A stretch of 38,160 nucleotides of DNA from an uncultured Polycyclovorans sp. GTDB lineage: Bacteria > Pseudomonadota > Gammaproteobacteria > Nevskiales > Nevskiaceae. The stretch is taken from assembly GCA_936928855.1 (NCBI GenBank), contig CAKZHZ010000017.1:1-38160 (forward strand), given 5' to 3'. The notes under the pieces were generated by a model that saw only the letters and a program-made list of their open reading frames with translations, was not told the DNA's origin and searched no databases. Below, one piece after another: positions 25,109-33,087 of this stretch. The translations under genes were made by a program, and so were the position numbers. Position 1 is the stretch's first letter; the number at the start of each line of letters is the position of its first letter.

Positions 25109-26142
25109 AGCGACTGCTCATCGGACTGTGGGCGCTGCCGTGGTTGGCGGCCTGTGGTGACGACGCACTCGGCACTGCGGGCGAGCCCCCGCTGGAGACA
25201 CCCGTCGAGGTGCTCGACAAGGCGCTGGCCTGTACGCCCTTCGAGCACCCCGATACGCCACCGGTGTTGCTGGTGCACGGCACCATCACGGCCGGCTGGG
25301 AGCAGTACGAGTGGACCTATGTGCCGCTGCTGGTGGAACGCGGATTCGACGTTTGCGTGGTCACCTATCCGGATCGCGGCCTGGGCGACATGCAGATCGA
25401 TGCCGAATATGTGGTGCACGCGCTGCGCCGCATCCATGCCGAGAGCGGGCGCAAGGTGGCGATGATCGGCCACAGCCAGGGCGCGCTGATGCCGCGCTGG
25501 GCGCTCAAGTACTGGCCGTCGGCGCGCAACGCGGTGGCCGACTTCGTGCTGCAGGCCGGCCCCAACCACGGCACCGCGCTGGCGGACGTGAATCCGGTGG
25601 CGCTGCTGCCGCTGGACCTGCTGCCGGTGGTGGGTGACGTGCTGGGTCTGCCCGCGGTGCTGTATCAGTTCGCCCGCGGCTCGAATTTCATCGCGTCGCT
25701 CAACCAAGGTGATGAAACGCCGGGCGCGATCGACTACACCAACCTCTACACCGTGTTCGACGAACTGGTGCAACCCACCGTGCCGACACCGACGGCGGCG
25801 CTGGATCTCGATCAGGACAACCCCCGGGTGGCCAACCTGCTGCTGCAGGATCTCTGCCCGGGCCGGCTGGTCGATCATGTGACCATCGGGCTTACTGACC
25901 GGCTCAGTTTCGAGCTGGCACTGGATGCCATTTCCCATCCCGGACCGGCGGACTTCGAACGGGCCGGAGGGGCCGACCTTTGTGGCCTGTTGCCCATCGT
26001 GCCCGACCAGATCGTGTCGCCCGCGGCGGCCACCGCACTGCTGAGCATCCTGCGCCAGTCCGCCGCTGCGGGCCTGCCCGGGCTGCACCTGCGGGGGGAG
26101 GAGCCCCCCCTCAAGCCCTATGCGCAGCAGCCGGGCGCCTGA
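25105..26142 (+). CDS. lipoprotein lipase/esterase (alpha/beta hydrolase)
   Basis: The 345-aa protein has a short signal peptide with lipobox (W-L-A-A-C, Cys17), so it should sit in the envelope. The fold shows PPVLLVHGTITAGWEQYEW (oxyanion loop after HG), the nucleophile Ser124 in I-G-H-S-Q-G, an Asp candidate in YTVFDELVQP and a His candidate in VDHVTIGL, like secreted triacylglycerol lipases of the class 2/CalB-like group. The start overlaps the HSL esterase stop by four bases. Together the two suggest extracytoplasmic ester cleavage followed by intracellular processing. Confidence 0.88.
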   Translation: MKRLLIGLWALPWLAACGDDALGTAGEPPLETPVEVLDKALACTPFEHPDTPPVLLVHGTITAGWEQYEWTYVPLLVERGFDVCVVTYPDRGLGDMQIDAEYVVHALRRIHAESGRKVAMIGHSQGALMPRWALKYWPSARNAVADFVLQAGPNHGTALADVNPVALLPLDLLPVVGDVLGLPAVLYQFARGSNFIASLNQGDETPGAIDYTNLYTVFDELVQPTVPTPTAALDLDQDNPRVANLLLQDLCPGRLVDHVTIGLTDRLSFELALDAISHPGPADFERAGGADLCGLLPIVPDQIVSPAAATALLSILRQSAAAGLPGLHLRGEEPPLKPYAQQPGA

Positions 26143-26217
26143 GCGGTGATAATCGGGGTCACCAATGGGCGGCGTCAGCGCCGGAACACACATATTGCGT
26201 AGGGAAAACGAAACATC

Positions 26218-27453
26218 ATGAGTGCCTTGGGTGCCGATCAGACGGTCATCATCGTGGGCGCCGGCCAGGCCGGCGGGGAAACGGCGGCGGAACTGCGCCG
26301 GCAGGGATTTGAAGGGCGGATTGTCCTGATCGGGGAGGAAGCGCATCCGCCGTACAAGCGGCCGCCGCTGTCCAAGGCCTATCTCTCCGGCAGCGTGCCG
26401 GAGACCAGTCTCTACGTGATGCAGCCGGCCATCCTGGAAAAGCACCGCATCGAGTTCATCGGCGGTGTGGCCGTTGCCGGTATCGACCGCGAAGCCCGTG
26501 AAGTGAAATTGGCGGATGGTCGTGTCGAGCGCTATGACCGGCTGGTGCTGGCCACCGGCGGTCGCGCCCGGCCGCTGCCGGTGGAGGGTGCCAACGCGCC
26601 CAACGTGTTCCTGCTGCGCAGCATCGACGACGTCGCACGCATCCGCGAGCGCTGTGCCGAGGGCAAGCGCGCGGTCATCGTCGGTGGCGGTTTCATCGGC
26701 CTCGAAGTGGCGGCGGTGCTGCTCAAGCAGGGGCTGCAGGTCACCGTGCTGGAAGGCCTGGACCGCGTGCTGGCACGGGTGACCGCGCCGGAAGTCTCCC
26801 GCTTTTTCGAGCGCATGCACCGCGAGGCGGGGGTGGACCTGCGCACCGGTGCCCAGCTGGCGGGTTTCGAAGGCGCGCCCGAGGTGTCCTCGGTCAAGCT
26901 CGCCGACGGCAGCATGCTGCCTGCGGATCTGGTGATCGTTGGTATCGGCCTGATCGCCAATACCGAGCTGGCGGCGCAGGCGGGACTGGTGGTGGACAAC
27001 GGCATCGTGGTGGATGAATTCGCCCGCACCAGCGACCCGCTGATCTACGCCGCGGGGGATTGCAGCAACCACCCCAGCGCGTTCCTCGGTCGACGGGTGC
27101 GCCTGGAGTCGGTGCAGAACGCCATGGAGCAGGGGCGTGCCGCCGCCCGCAACATCATGGGCAAGGAAGAGCCCTATCGGAACGTGCCGTGGTTCTGGTC
27201 CGACCAGTACGACCTCAAGCTGCAGATGGTGGGCGTCTCCACCGGGTATGAGCAATTGGTCTTGCGTGGCGATCCCGACACCGAGCGCAGTTTCGCAGCC
27301 TTCTACCTGAAGGGCGGCAAGCTGATCGCCGCGGATGCCGTCAGCAAGCCGCAGGAATTCATGTTCGCCAAGAAGCTGGTGGCCGAAGGGCGCGCGCTGG
27401 ATCCGGCGCAGCTGGCCGATCCCGGCGTTGCGCTGAAGGATCTGGCCGCCTGA
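26218..27453 (+). CDS. FAD-dependent ferredoxin reductase-type oxidoreductase
   Basis: The 411-aa flavoprotein has the FAD-binding G14-x-G16-x-x-G19 motif (VIIVGAGQAGGETAAELR), a second dinucleotide fold for NAD(P)H at residues ~152-161 (AVIVGGGFIG), and the FAD-contact YAAGDCSNHP. PPYKRPPLSKAYL and VPWFWSDQYDLKLQMVG are hallmarks of rubredoxin/putidaredoxin reductases that feed P450s or ring dioxygenases. No ferredoxin or oxygenase lies within this window, so the electron acceptor must be elsewhere. It overlaps the next gene by one base. Confidence 0.92.
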   Translation: MSALGADQTVIIVGAGQAGGETAAELRRQGFEGRIVLIGEEAHPPYKRPPLSKAYLSGSVPETSLYVMQPAILEKHRIEFIGGVAVAGIDREAREVKLADGRVERYDRLVLATGGRARPLPVEGANAPNVFLLRSIDDVARIRERCAEGKRAVIVGGGFIGLEVAAVLLKQGLQVTVLEGLDRVLARVTAPEVSRFFERMHREAGVDLRTGAQLAGFEGAPEVSSVKLADGSMLPADLVIVGIGLIANTELAAQAGLVVDNGIVVDEFARTSDPLIYAAGDCSNHPSAFLGRRVRLESVQNAMEQGRAAARNIMGKEEPYRNVPWFWSDQYDLKLQMVGVSTGYEQLVLRGDPDTERSFAAFYLKGGKLIAADAVSKPQEFMFAKKLVAEGRALDPAQLADPGVALKDLAA

Positions 27454-28703
27454 TGCAGGCCCTGCTGCGGCGGCAACGGGTGCAGGTGCCACGGCACCTG
27501 CATCCCCTGGTCGGGATCGACCGCGAGGCCGAGGTGCCGCCCGAGCGCATGGGCCTCAACGCGGCGCATGTGGAGGCCATCTGGAAAGCCGTCGAGGCCT
27601 GGTACCGCACCGGTCTGCAGCCGGCGGTGACCCTGGTGATCCGCCGTCACGGCCAGATCGTGATGAAGCGGTCCATCGGCGCGGTGCGCGGCAACGCCCC
27701 CGGCGACCACCACCCGCTGGTGCCGTTGGAGCCGGACTCGCCGATCTGCCTGTTCTCCGCCTCCAAGGCCATCAGTGCCTTGCTGCTGCACAAGCTGGTG
27801 GAGGACGGCAAGCTCAGTCTCGATGACCGCGTGGCCGCCTATCTCCCGGAGTTCGCTGCCCACGGCAAGCATCGCGTCACCCTGCGCGAGTTGCTGGCGC
27901 ATCGCGCGGGCATTCCCACCATCGCGGTGGAAGCCCATGGCCCGGAGCTGCTGCGCAACTGGGACCTGATCGTCGCCATGCTGTGCGCGGCCAAGCCCTT
28001 TGATCCGCGCTTCGAGAAGCAGGCGTATCACGCCCTCACCGCGGGCTTCATCGCGGGCGAAGTGGTCCGTCGCGTCTCCGGTCTGGAACTGCCCGAGGCG
28101 CTTCACAAGTGGATCGCCGAACCCCTGGGCCTGCGCTACATGACCTATGGCCTGGCGCCGGAGCTGCGGGACCGCCTGCCGGCCAATGCCGTCACCGGCC
28201 CGGGCCCGGTGTGGCCGCTGACGACTTACATCCGCAGCATCATCGGTGTGCCGTTTGCCGAAGGCGTGGAGGCGTCCAACAGTGATGCCTTCCTGTCATC
28301 GGTGGTGCCCGCCGGCAACATCTGCGCCAGTGCCGACGATGTCTGCCGCGTCTATCAGATGCTGCTCAACGGTGGTGAGCTCGACGGCGTGCGGTTGTTC
28401 CGTCCGGAAACCGTGCGCGAGGCCATTGCGCCGGTGGGGGCGATCCAGTTCGACCGCACCCTCAAGGTGCCCCTGCGGTTCTCCGCCGGCTTCCTGCTGG
28501 GCGAGCGGCCGTTCGGGCTCTACGGCCCCAATTGCGCTGAGGCCTTCGGGCACCTCGGCTTCATTTCCATTCTGGCCTGGGCCGATCCCCGGCGTGCCCT
28601 GAGTGTGGCGCTGCTCAACACCGGCAAGTCGGTGGCGCCCTCCGGACTGTTGCGGTTGTCCGGTATTCTTCGGGCCCTGGCCAGGGCCTGTCCGCCGGTC
28701 TGA
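27453..28703 (+). CDS. beta-lactamase-fold serine hydrolase (class C / EstB type)
   Basis: The 416-aa protein has the S-x-x-K motif as S102-A-S-K105 (LFSASKAISALL) and the Tyr of the YxN position at Tyr192 (Q-A-Y-H-A, with Ala in place of Asn), with the HLGF segment near the C-terminus in the KTG-like position. This is the serine hydrolase/transesterase group, mostly esterases or peptidases rather than resistance enzymes. No signal peptide is seen. It starts one base before the end of the FAD reductase gene (TGATG) and is co-transcribed with it. Confidence 0.88.
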   Translation: MQALLRRQRVQVPRHLHPLVGIDREAEVPPERMGLNAAHVEAIWKAVEAWYRTGLQPAVTLVIRRHGQIVMKRSIGAVRGNAPGDHHPLVPLEPDSPICLFSASKAISALLLHKLVEDGKLSLDDRVAAYLPEFAAHGKHRVTLRELLAHRAGIPTIAVEAHGPELLRNWDLIVAMLCAAKPFDPRFEKQAYHALTAGFIAGEVVRRVSGLELPEALHKWIAEPLGLRYMTYGLAPELRDRLPANAVTGPGPVWPLTTYIRSIIGVPFAEGVEASNSDAFLSSVVPAGNICASADDVCRVYQMLLNGGELDGVRLFRPETVREAIAPVGAIQFDRTLKVPLRFSAGFLLGERPFGLYGPNCAEAFGHLGFISILAWADPRRALSVALLNTGKSVAPSGLLRLSGILRALARACPPV

Positions 28704-28711
28704 GTCAGACC
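28697..28711. repeat. palindrome at end of the hydrolase gene
   Basis: GGTCTGAGTCAGACC is a perfect inverted repeat (7-bp arms, one central G). It covers the hydrolase stop codon and ends 27 bp before the ABC ATPase start. It has no T-run and could be an operator or an attenuating hairpin. Confidence 0.4.
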
Positions 28712-28738
28712 CACCCCCGCCATGCCAGGAAGCTGTGT

Positions 28739-29428
28739 ATGTCCGAGCCCTTGATCGCCCTGCGGGGCATTCGCAAGCACTACACGCGCGGCAAGCAGAC
28801 GGTCGAAGTGCTGCAGTCGCTGGACCTCGATATCGCGCAGGGCGACTTTGTCGCGCTGATGGGACCCAGCGGATCGGGCAAGACCACCCTGCTCAACCTC
28901 ATCGGGGGGCTGGACCAGCCCAGCGACGGCAGCCTGTCGATCGATGGCGTGCGCGTGGATCAGCTAAGTGCCGCGGCCCTGGCGCGCTGGCGCGCGGCGC
29001 ATGTGGGCTTCGTGTTCCAGTTCTACAACCTGCTGCCGATGATCTCGGCGGCGCGCAACGTGGAACTGCCCCTGCTGCTGACGCGGCTGGGGCGTCGCGA
29101 GCGTGCCGAGCGGGTGGCGGTGGCGCTGGAGGTGGTGGGCCTGGCCGACCGCGCCCAGCACAAGCCGGCAGAACTGTCCGGCGGGCAGGCACAGCGGGTG
29201 GCGATTGCCCGGGCCATTGTCGCCGACCCGGCCCTGCTGATCTGTGACGAGCCCACCGGGGACCTCGACCGCCGCACCGCCGATGAGGTGCTGGGTCTGC
29301 TGCAGACGCTCAACCGCGACCACGGCAAGACCATTGTCATGGTCACCCACGACCCCAAGGCGGCGGAATACGCCCGTCACACCCGGCATCTCGACAAGGG
29401 CGCGCTGGTCGGCGCGGCAGCCGCGTGA
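28739..29428 (+). CDS. ABC transporter ATPase (MacB/LolD type)
   Basis: The 229-aa ATPase has Walker A G42-P-S-G-S-G-K-T, signature L146-S-G-G-Q150, Walker B ending in Asp170-Glu171 (L-L-I-C-D-E-P-T-G-D-L-D) and HDPKAAEYA as switch region. The VGFVFQFYNLLPMISAARNVELPL segment is typical of LolD/MacB ATPases. The start has an AGGAAG site. It is the first gene of a three-gene set; its stop overlaps the GTG start of the first permease. Confidence 0.93.
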   Translation: MSEPLIALRGIRKHYTRGKQTVEVLQSLDLDIAQGDFVALMGPSGSGKTTLLNLIGGLDQPSDGSLSIDGVRVDQLSAAALARWRAAHVGFVFQFYNLLPMISAARNVELPLLLTRLGRRERAERVAVALEVVGLADRAQHKPAELSGGQAQRVAIARAIVADPALLICDEPTGDLDRRTADEVLGLLQTLNRDHGKTIVMVTHDPKAAEYARHTRHLDKGALVGAAAA

Positions 29429-30573
29429 AATACCTGCCGTTGATCTGGGCCGGTCTGTGGCGCAAGCGCACGCGCACCGTGCTCACCTTCCTGTCCATCG
29501 TGGTGGCCTTTTTCCTGTTCGGGCTGCTGCAGGGCGTGAACACCGCGTTCACGCGTGGCGTCGAGCTGGCCAACGTGGACCGGCTGGTGGTGATCAACCG
29601 CATCGCGTTGACCGAGCAACTGCCCTATGCCTACCTGTCGCAGATCGAGTCGGTGCCAGGCGTGGCGTCGGTGGCGCACGCCACCTGGTTCGGCGGGTAC
29701 TACCAGGATCCGAAGAACTTCATCTTCGCCTCGCCGGTGGAGGTGGAACGCTATCTGGACACGGTGCCCGAGGTGGAGGTCAGTGACGGTGCGGTGGCCG
29801 CCATGCAGACCAACCGCACCGGCGCGCTGGTGGGCGAGAAGCTGATGGCGCAATACGGCTGGGAGGTGGGGCAGCGGATCCCCATCAATTCCAACATCTG
29901 GCCGCAGGGCGGGTTGACCAATCTCAGCTGGGCCTTCGACATCGTCGGTACCTACGCGGTGCCGCGCGACCCGGGGCAGTCGCAGGGCCTGCTGTTCAAC
30001 TACGCCTACTTTGACGAGGCGCGGTTCTACGGCAATGGCAGCGTCGGCTGGTATGTGGTGCGGGTGGCGGACCCGCAGCGCGCCGCCGAGGTGGCGCAGG
30101 CCATCGACGCCCTGTTTGCCAACTCGCCCAACGAGACGCGCACCCAGAGCGAGAAGGAGTTCGCCCAGTCCTTCCTCAAGCAGTTCGGCGATATCAACTT
30201 CATCGTCACCAGCATCATCGGGGCGGTGTTTTTCACCCTGCTGTTTCTCACCGGCAACACCACCATGCAGTCCTTCCGCGAGCGGGTGCCCGAGCTGGCC
30301 GTGTTGAAGACGCTGGGTTTCAGCGATGCCACCGTGTTGGCACTGGTGCTCGCCGAGGCGCTGCTGCTGTGTGCATTGGCGGCACTGGTCGGGCTGGGGC
30401 TGGCGGTGCTCGCGTTCCCGGCGCTGGAGCAGTACATCGGGACCGCAACCTTGCCGCCGGTGGTGCTGATGCTGGGGCTGGGCATTGCGGTGATGCTGGC
30501 AGTGATCGTCGGTCTGCCACCCGCCTGGCGCGGGCTGCGCCTGAAGATCGTCGACGCCCTGGTGGAGCGCTGA
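29425..30573 (+). CDS. ABC transporter permease (FtsX/MacB-like) 1
   Basis: The 382-aa inner-membrane protein has one membrane helix near the N-terminus (residues ~13-37), a large periplasmic domain, and three helices near the C-terminus with the MQSFRERVPELAVLKTLGFSD coupling-helix motif of FtsX-type permeases. A GTG start lies in a GTGA overlap with the ATPase gene; no ATG fits. It should pair with the next permease as a heterodimer driven by the ATPase, acting mechanically on an envelope substrate. Confidence 0.9.
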   Translation: MKYLPLIWAGLWRKRTRTVLTFLSIVVAFFLFGLLQGVNTAFTRGVELANVDRLVVINRIALTEQLPYAYLSQIESVPGVASVAHATWFGGYYQDPKNFIFASPVEVERYLDTVPEVEVSDGAVAAMQTNRTGALVGEKLMAQYGWEVGQRIPINSNIWPQGGLTNLSWAFDIVGTYAVPRDPGQSQGLLFNYAYFDEARFYGNGSVGWYVVRVADPQRAAEVAQAIDALFANSPNETRTQSEKEFAQSFLKQFGDINFIVTSIIGAVFFTLLFLTGNTTMQSFRERVPELAVLKTLGFSDATVLALVLAEALLLCALAALVGLGLAVLAFPALEQYIGTATLPPVVLMLGLGIAVMLAVIVGLPPAWRGLRLKIVDALVER

Positions 30574-30574
30574 G

Positions 30575-31756
30575 ATGTTGCGTCAAACCCTTGCTGTCAC
30601 TGCCATGGGCCTGCGGGGCCTGCCCAGCCGCCTCGGCAATTCGCTGGTGATCGTTACCGGCATTGCCGGCGTGGTGGCCGTGCTGGTTTCGGTGCTGGCG
30701 ATGTCCACCGGGTTCCGCAAGACCGTGGCCAACACCGGGGCCGATGATCGCGCCATCGTGCTGCGCGGCGGTTCCAACGCCGAACTGTCCAGTGCGTTGG
30801 CGCGCGAACAGGCGCAGACCATCATGGAGGCCGCGCAGGTTCGACGGGACAGCGAGGGCCGACCGCTGGCTTCCGCCGAGGCCGTCGTCATCGTCAACCT
30901 GCCGACCCGTGCCGATGGCGCTGACGCCAATGTGACCCTGCGCGGTGTCGGCGGCCAGGGGCTGGCGATGCGGCCGGAGATCCGGCTGGTGGAGGGGCGT
31001 CTGTTCCAGCCGGCGGTTCGGGAAGTGATGGTCGGGCGCTCGGCGCTGGCGCAGTTCGACGGCCTGTCCTTGGGCTCGCAGGTCGATTTCCGCGACAGCG
31101 CCTGGACCGTGGTGGGCGTGTTCGAGAGCGACGGCGATGCCCGCGAGTCCGAGCTCATCGGGGACAATGAGACCGTGCTGTCGGCCTATCGCCGCAACGG
31201 TTTCCAGTCGGTCACCGTGCAGCTCGACGATGCGGCCGGTTTCGATGCCTTCAAGGCCGCGTTGACCACTGACCCCACCCTGTCGGTGGACGTGCAGCGG
31301 GAGCGCGACTACTACGCCGAGCAGTCACAGCAGTTGACGCAGCTGCTGGATTTTCTGGCGGTGTTCGTCGGCGGCATCATGGCGGTCGGGGCCATGTTCG
31401 GGGCGCTCAACACGCTGTATTCGGCGGTGTCCGCCCGCAGTCTGGAGATCGCCACGCTGCGGGCCATCGGCTTCTCGGCCGGCCCGGTGGTGGTGTCGGT
31501 AATGGTGGAGGCGCTGCTGCTGGCGCTGATCGGCGGCGTGCTGGGCGCGCTGTTGGCGGCGCTGCTGTTCAACGGCAACGTCGTCAACACCCTGGGCAGC
31601 AACTTCAGTCAGGTGGTGTTCCAGCTCGATGTCAGTCCTGCGCTGGTCCAGCTCGGTGTGATCTGGGCACTGGTGATCGGTGCGCTCGGTGGACTGCTGC
31701 CCGCACTGCGGGCGGCCCGACTGCCGGTGGTGACCGCCTTGCGGGCTACAGGCTGA
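30575..31756 (+). CDS. ABC transporter permease (FtsX/MacB-like) 2
   Basis: The 393-aa protein repeats the FtsX/MacB topology: N-terminal helix (~residues 24-48), periplasmic domain, three C-terminal helices, and the coupling-helix segment SLEIATLRAIGFSAGPVVVSV. It starts one base after the stop of the first permease. There is no adaptor (MacA-like) or outer-membrane partner next to it. Its last 11 bases overlap the convergent kinase gene. Confidence 0.9.
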   Translation: MLRQTLAVTAMGLRGLPSRLGNSLVIVTGIAGVVAVLVSVLAMSTGFRKTVANTGADDRAIVLRGGSNAELSSALAREQAQTIMEAAQVRRDSEGRPLASAEAVVIVNLPTRADGADANVTLRGVGGQGLAMRPEIRLVEGRLFQPAVREVMVGRSALAQFDGLSLGSQVDFRDSAWTVVGVFESDGDARESELIGDNETVLSAYRRNGFQSVTVQLDDAAGFDAFKAALTTDPTLSVDVQRERDYYAEQSQQLTQLLDFLAVFVGGIMAVGAMFGALNTLYSAVSARSLEIATLRAIGFSAGPVVVSVMVEALLLALIGGVLGALLAALLFNGNVVNTLGSNFSQVVFQLDVSPALVQLGVIWALVIGALGGLLPALRAARLPVVTALRATG

Positions 31757-33011
31757 CGGCGAAGCCGGCGGCGAAACCCAGCATCATGACCCCCAGCAGC
31801 ACCAGCAGTCGCAGGCCCCAGCGCGGGCGCGGCGGTGGGGGCTGCGGCAGTGTCCGCGGTGCGGTGGGGGCGGCGGTGAGCACGGGCTCGGAGGTGGACG
31901 GTGCTCGGTCGCTGGCGCGGCGGCGCGGTGTGGGAATGCCGGTGCGTGGCTGGGTCTGCGTGGTGTCGCGCATCACCGTCGGCGCATCGGCAGCCGCGCC
32001 GGCACCGGGCGCGCGCACTTCCGGGGCCTGACGCGCCAGTTCCGGGTTGCCGTCCAGCCAGTGCTGCAGGTCCTGAGCAAACTCCTCGATCAGGGCGTAG
32101 CGATCCTCCGGGTGGGGGGCCAGCGCCCGCGCCATGATCGGTGACAGGCCCGCCGGCAGACCGGCCCAGTCGCCCGTCACCAGCGGGTCGTTGCCAAGGC
32201 GGTCCAGCGCGATCGGCGGCGCCACGCCCACCAGCATCCGGTAGAGGGTGGCGGCGACGCCGTAGATGTCGGTCCACGGACCCTGCGGGGTGTCGCGCTG
32301 GTACTGCTCCAGTGGCGCATAGCCTTCGGTCACCACCACGGACGGGGCATCGGCCTTGTCGGTGGAGGACGGGCGAGCGGCGCCGAAGTCCAGCAGGATC
32401 GGTGCCCCCTGGTGCGTCAGGTAGATGTTGTGTGGTTTGACGTCACGGTGCACCACGCCGCTGTCGTGAATGTAGGCCAGGCCGTTGAGCACCGGTTGCA
32501 GCAGGCGGATGGCAGTGTCGGCCGACATTCGCGGGGCGATCTCGGCGAGGTGGTCGCCGAGGCTGCGGCCTTCGTGATAGTCCATCACCAGGTAGGCCGT
32601 ACCGTTGGCATTGAAGTAGCTGCGCACCCGCACCACGTTGGGGTGGTTCAGGCGCGCGGCGATGCGCGCCTCCTGCAGAAACTGTTCACGCCCGGCGGCG
32701 ACTGCCGGGGCTTCGGCGGGCCCGTTCACCGTCACCGTCAGGCCGTCCGGGCCGCGGGTGGCCAGGGCCCGCGGCAGAAACTCCTTGACCGCCATGCGCT
32801 GCTGCAGGTGGATGTCCCAGCAGAGGTAGGTGATGCCGAAGCCGCCGGGCCGTCCGAGTACCCGGCCGACGCGGTACTGGTCCGCCAGGATCAGGCCGTG
32901 GGGCAGGTAGAGCGGCGAGCGGGGACTGGACTCGTCGTAGCCGCAGACCGGGCACACGGCGGCCGCATCCTTGTAGGCGAAACAGCCGGGGCAATGTTTC
33001 TGAAAGGTCAC
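31746..33011 (-). CDS. membrane-anchored Ser/Thr protein kinase with N-terminal zinc ribbon
   Basis: The 421-aa protein opens with a CPGC...CPVC zinc-ribbon motif (C7, C10, C20, C23), followed by a Hanks-type kinase domain: glycine loop G-R-P-G-G-F-G-I-T-Y (53-62), Lys76, Glu114, catalytic loop H188-R-D190-V-K-P-H-N and D208-F-G. A proline/threonine-rich linker and one C-terminal membrane helix (~398-420) follow. All catalytic residues are present. A GTG start at 33011 is chosen because GGAGG lies four bases upstream; the longer frame would cover the divergent promoter. The next gene, divergent, encodes a cyclase with an FHA domain, a likely reader of its phosphorylation. Confidence 0.9.
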   Translation of the reverse strand: MTFQKHCPGCFAYKDAAAVCPVCGYDESSPRSPLYLPHGLILADQYRVGRVLGRPGGFGITYLCWDIHLQQRMAVKEFLPRALATRGPDGLTVTVNGPAEAPAVAAGREQFLQEARIAARLNHPNVVRVRSYFNANGTAYLVMDYHEGRSLGDHLAEIAPRMSADTAIRLLQPVLNGLAYIHDSGVVHRDVKPHNIYLTHQGAPILLDFGAARPSSTDKADAPSVVVTEGYAPLEQYQRDTPQGPWTDIYGVAATLYRMLVGVAPPIALDRLGNDPLVTGDWAGLPAGLSPIMARALAPHPEDRYALIEEFAQDLQHWLDGNPELARQAPEVRAPGAGAAADAPTVMRDTTQTQPRTGIPTPRRRASDRAPSTSEPVLTAAPTAPRTLPQPPPPRPRWGLRLLVLLGVMMLGFAAGFAVSL

Positions 33012-33087
33012 GCGACCTCCGGTAACGACGTGCAGGGATTGTATGATCCCGGTCTGCCAATTGTCCGAGACACCCCGGGATCCAATT

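Noticed and set aside
26148..26153. GATAAT as a -10 element for the FAD reductase gene
   Set aside because: No acceptable -35 at 16-18 bp upstream.
25081..27492. 803-codon open frame on the minus strand opposite the lipase and FAD reductase genes
   Set aside because: It is His/Gln/Gly-rich, lacks any recognisable domain, and lies antisense to two genes with clear catalytic motifs. Long antisense frames are expected at this GC content.
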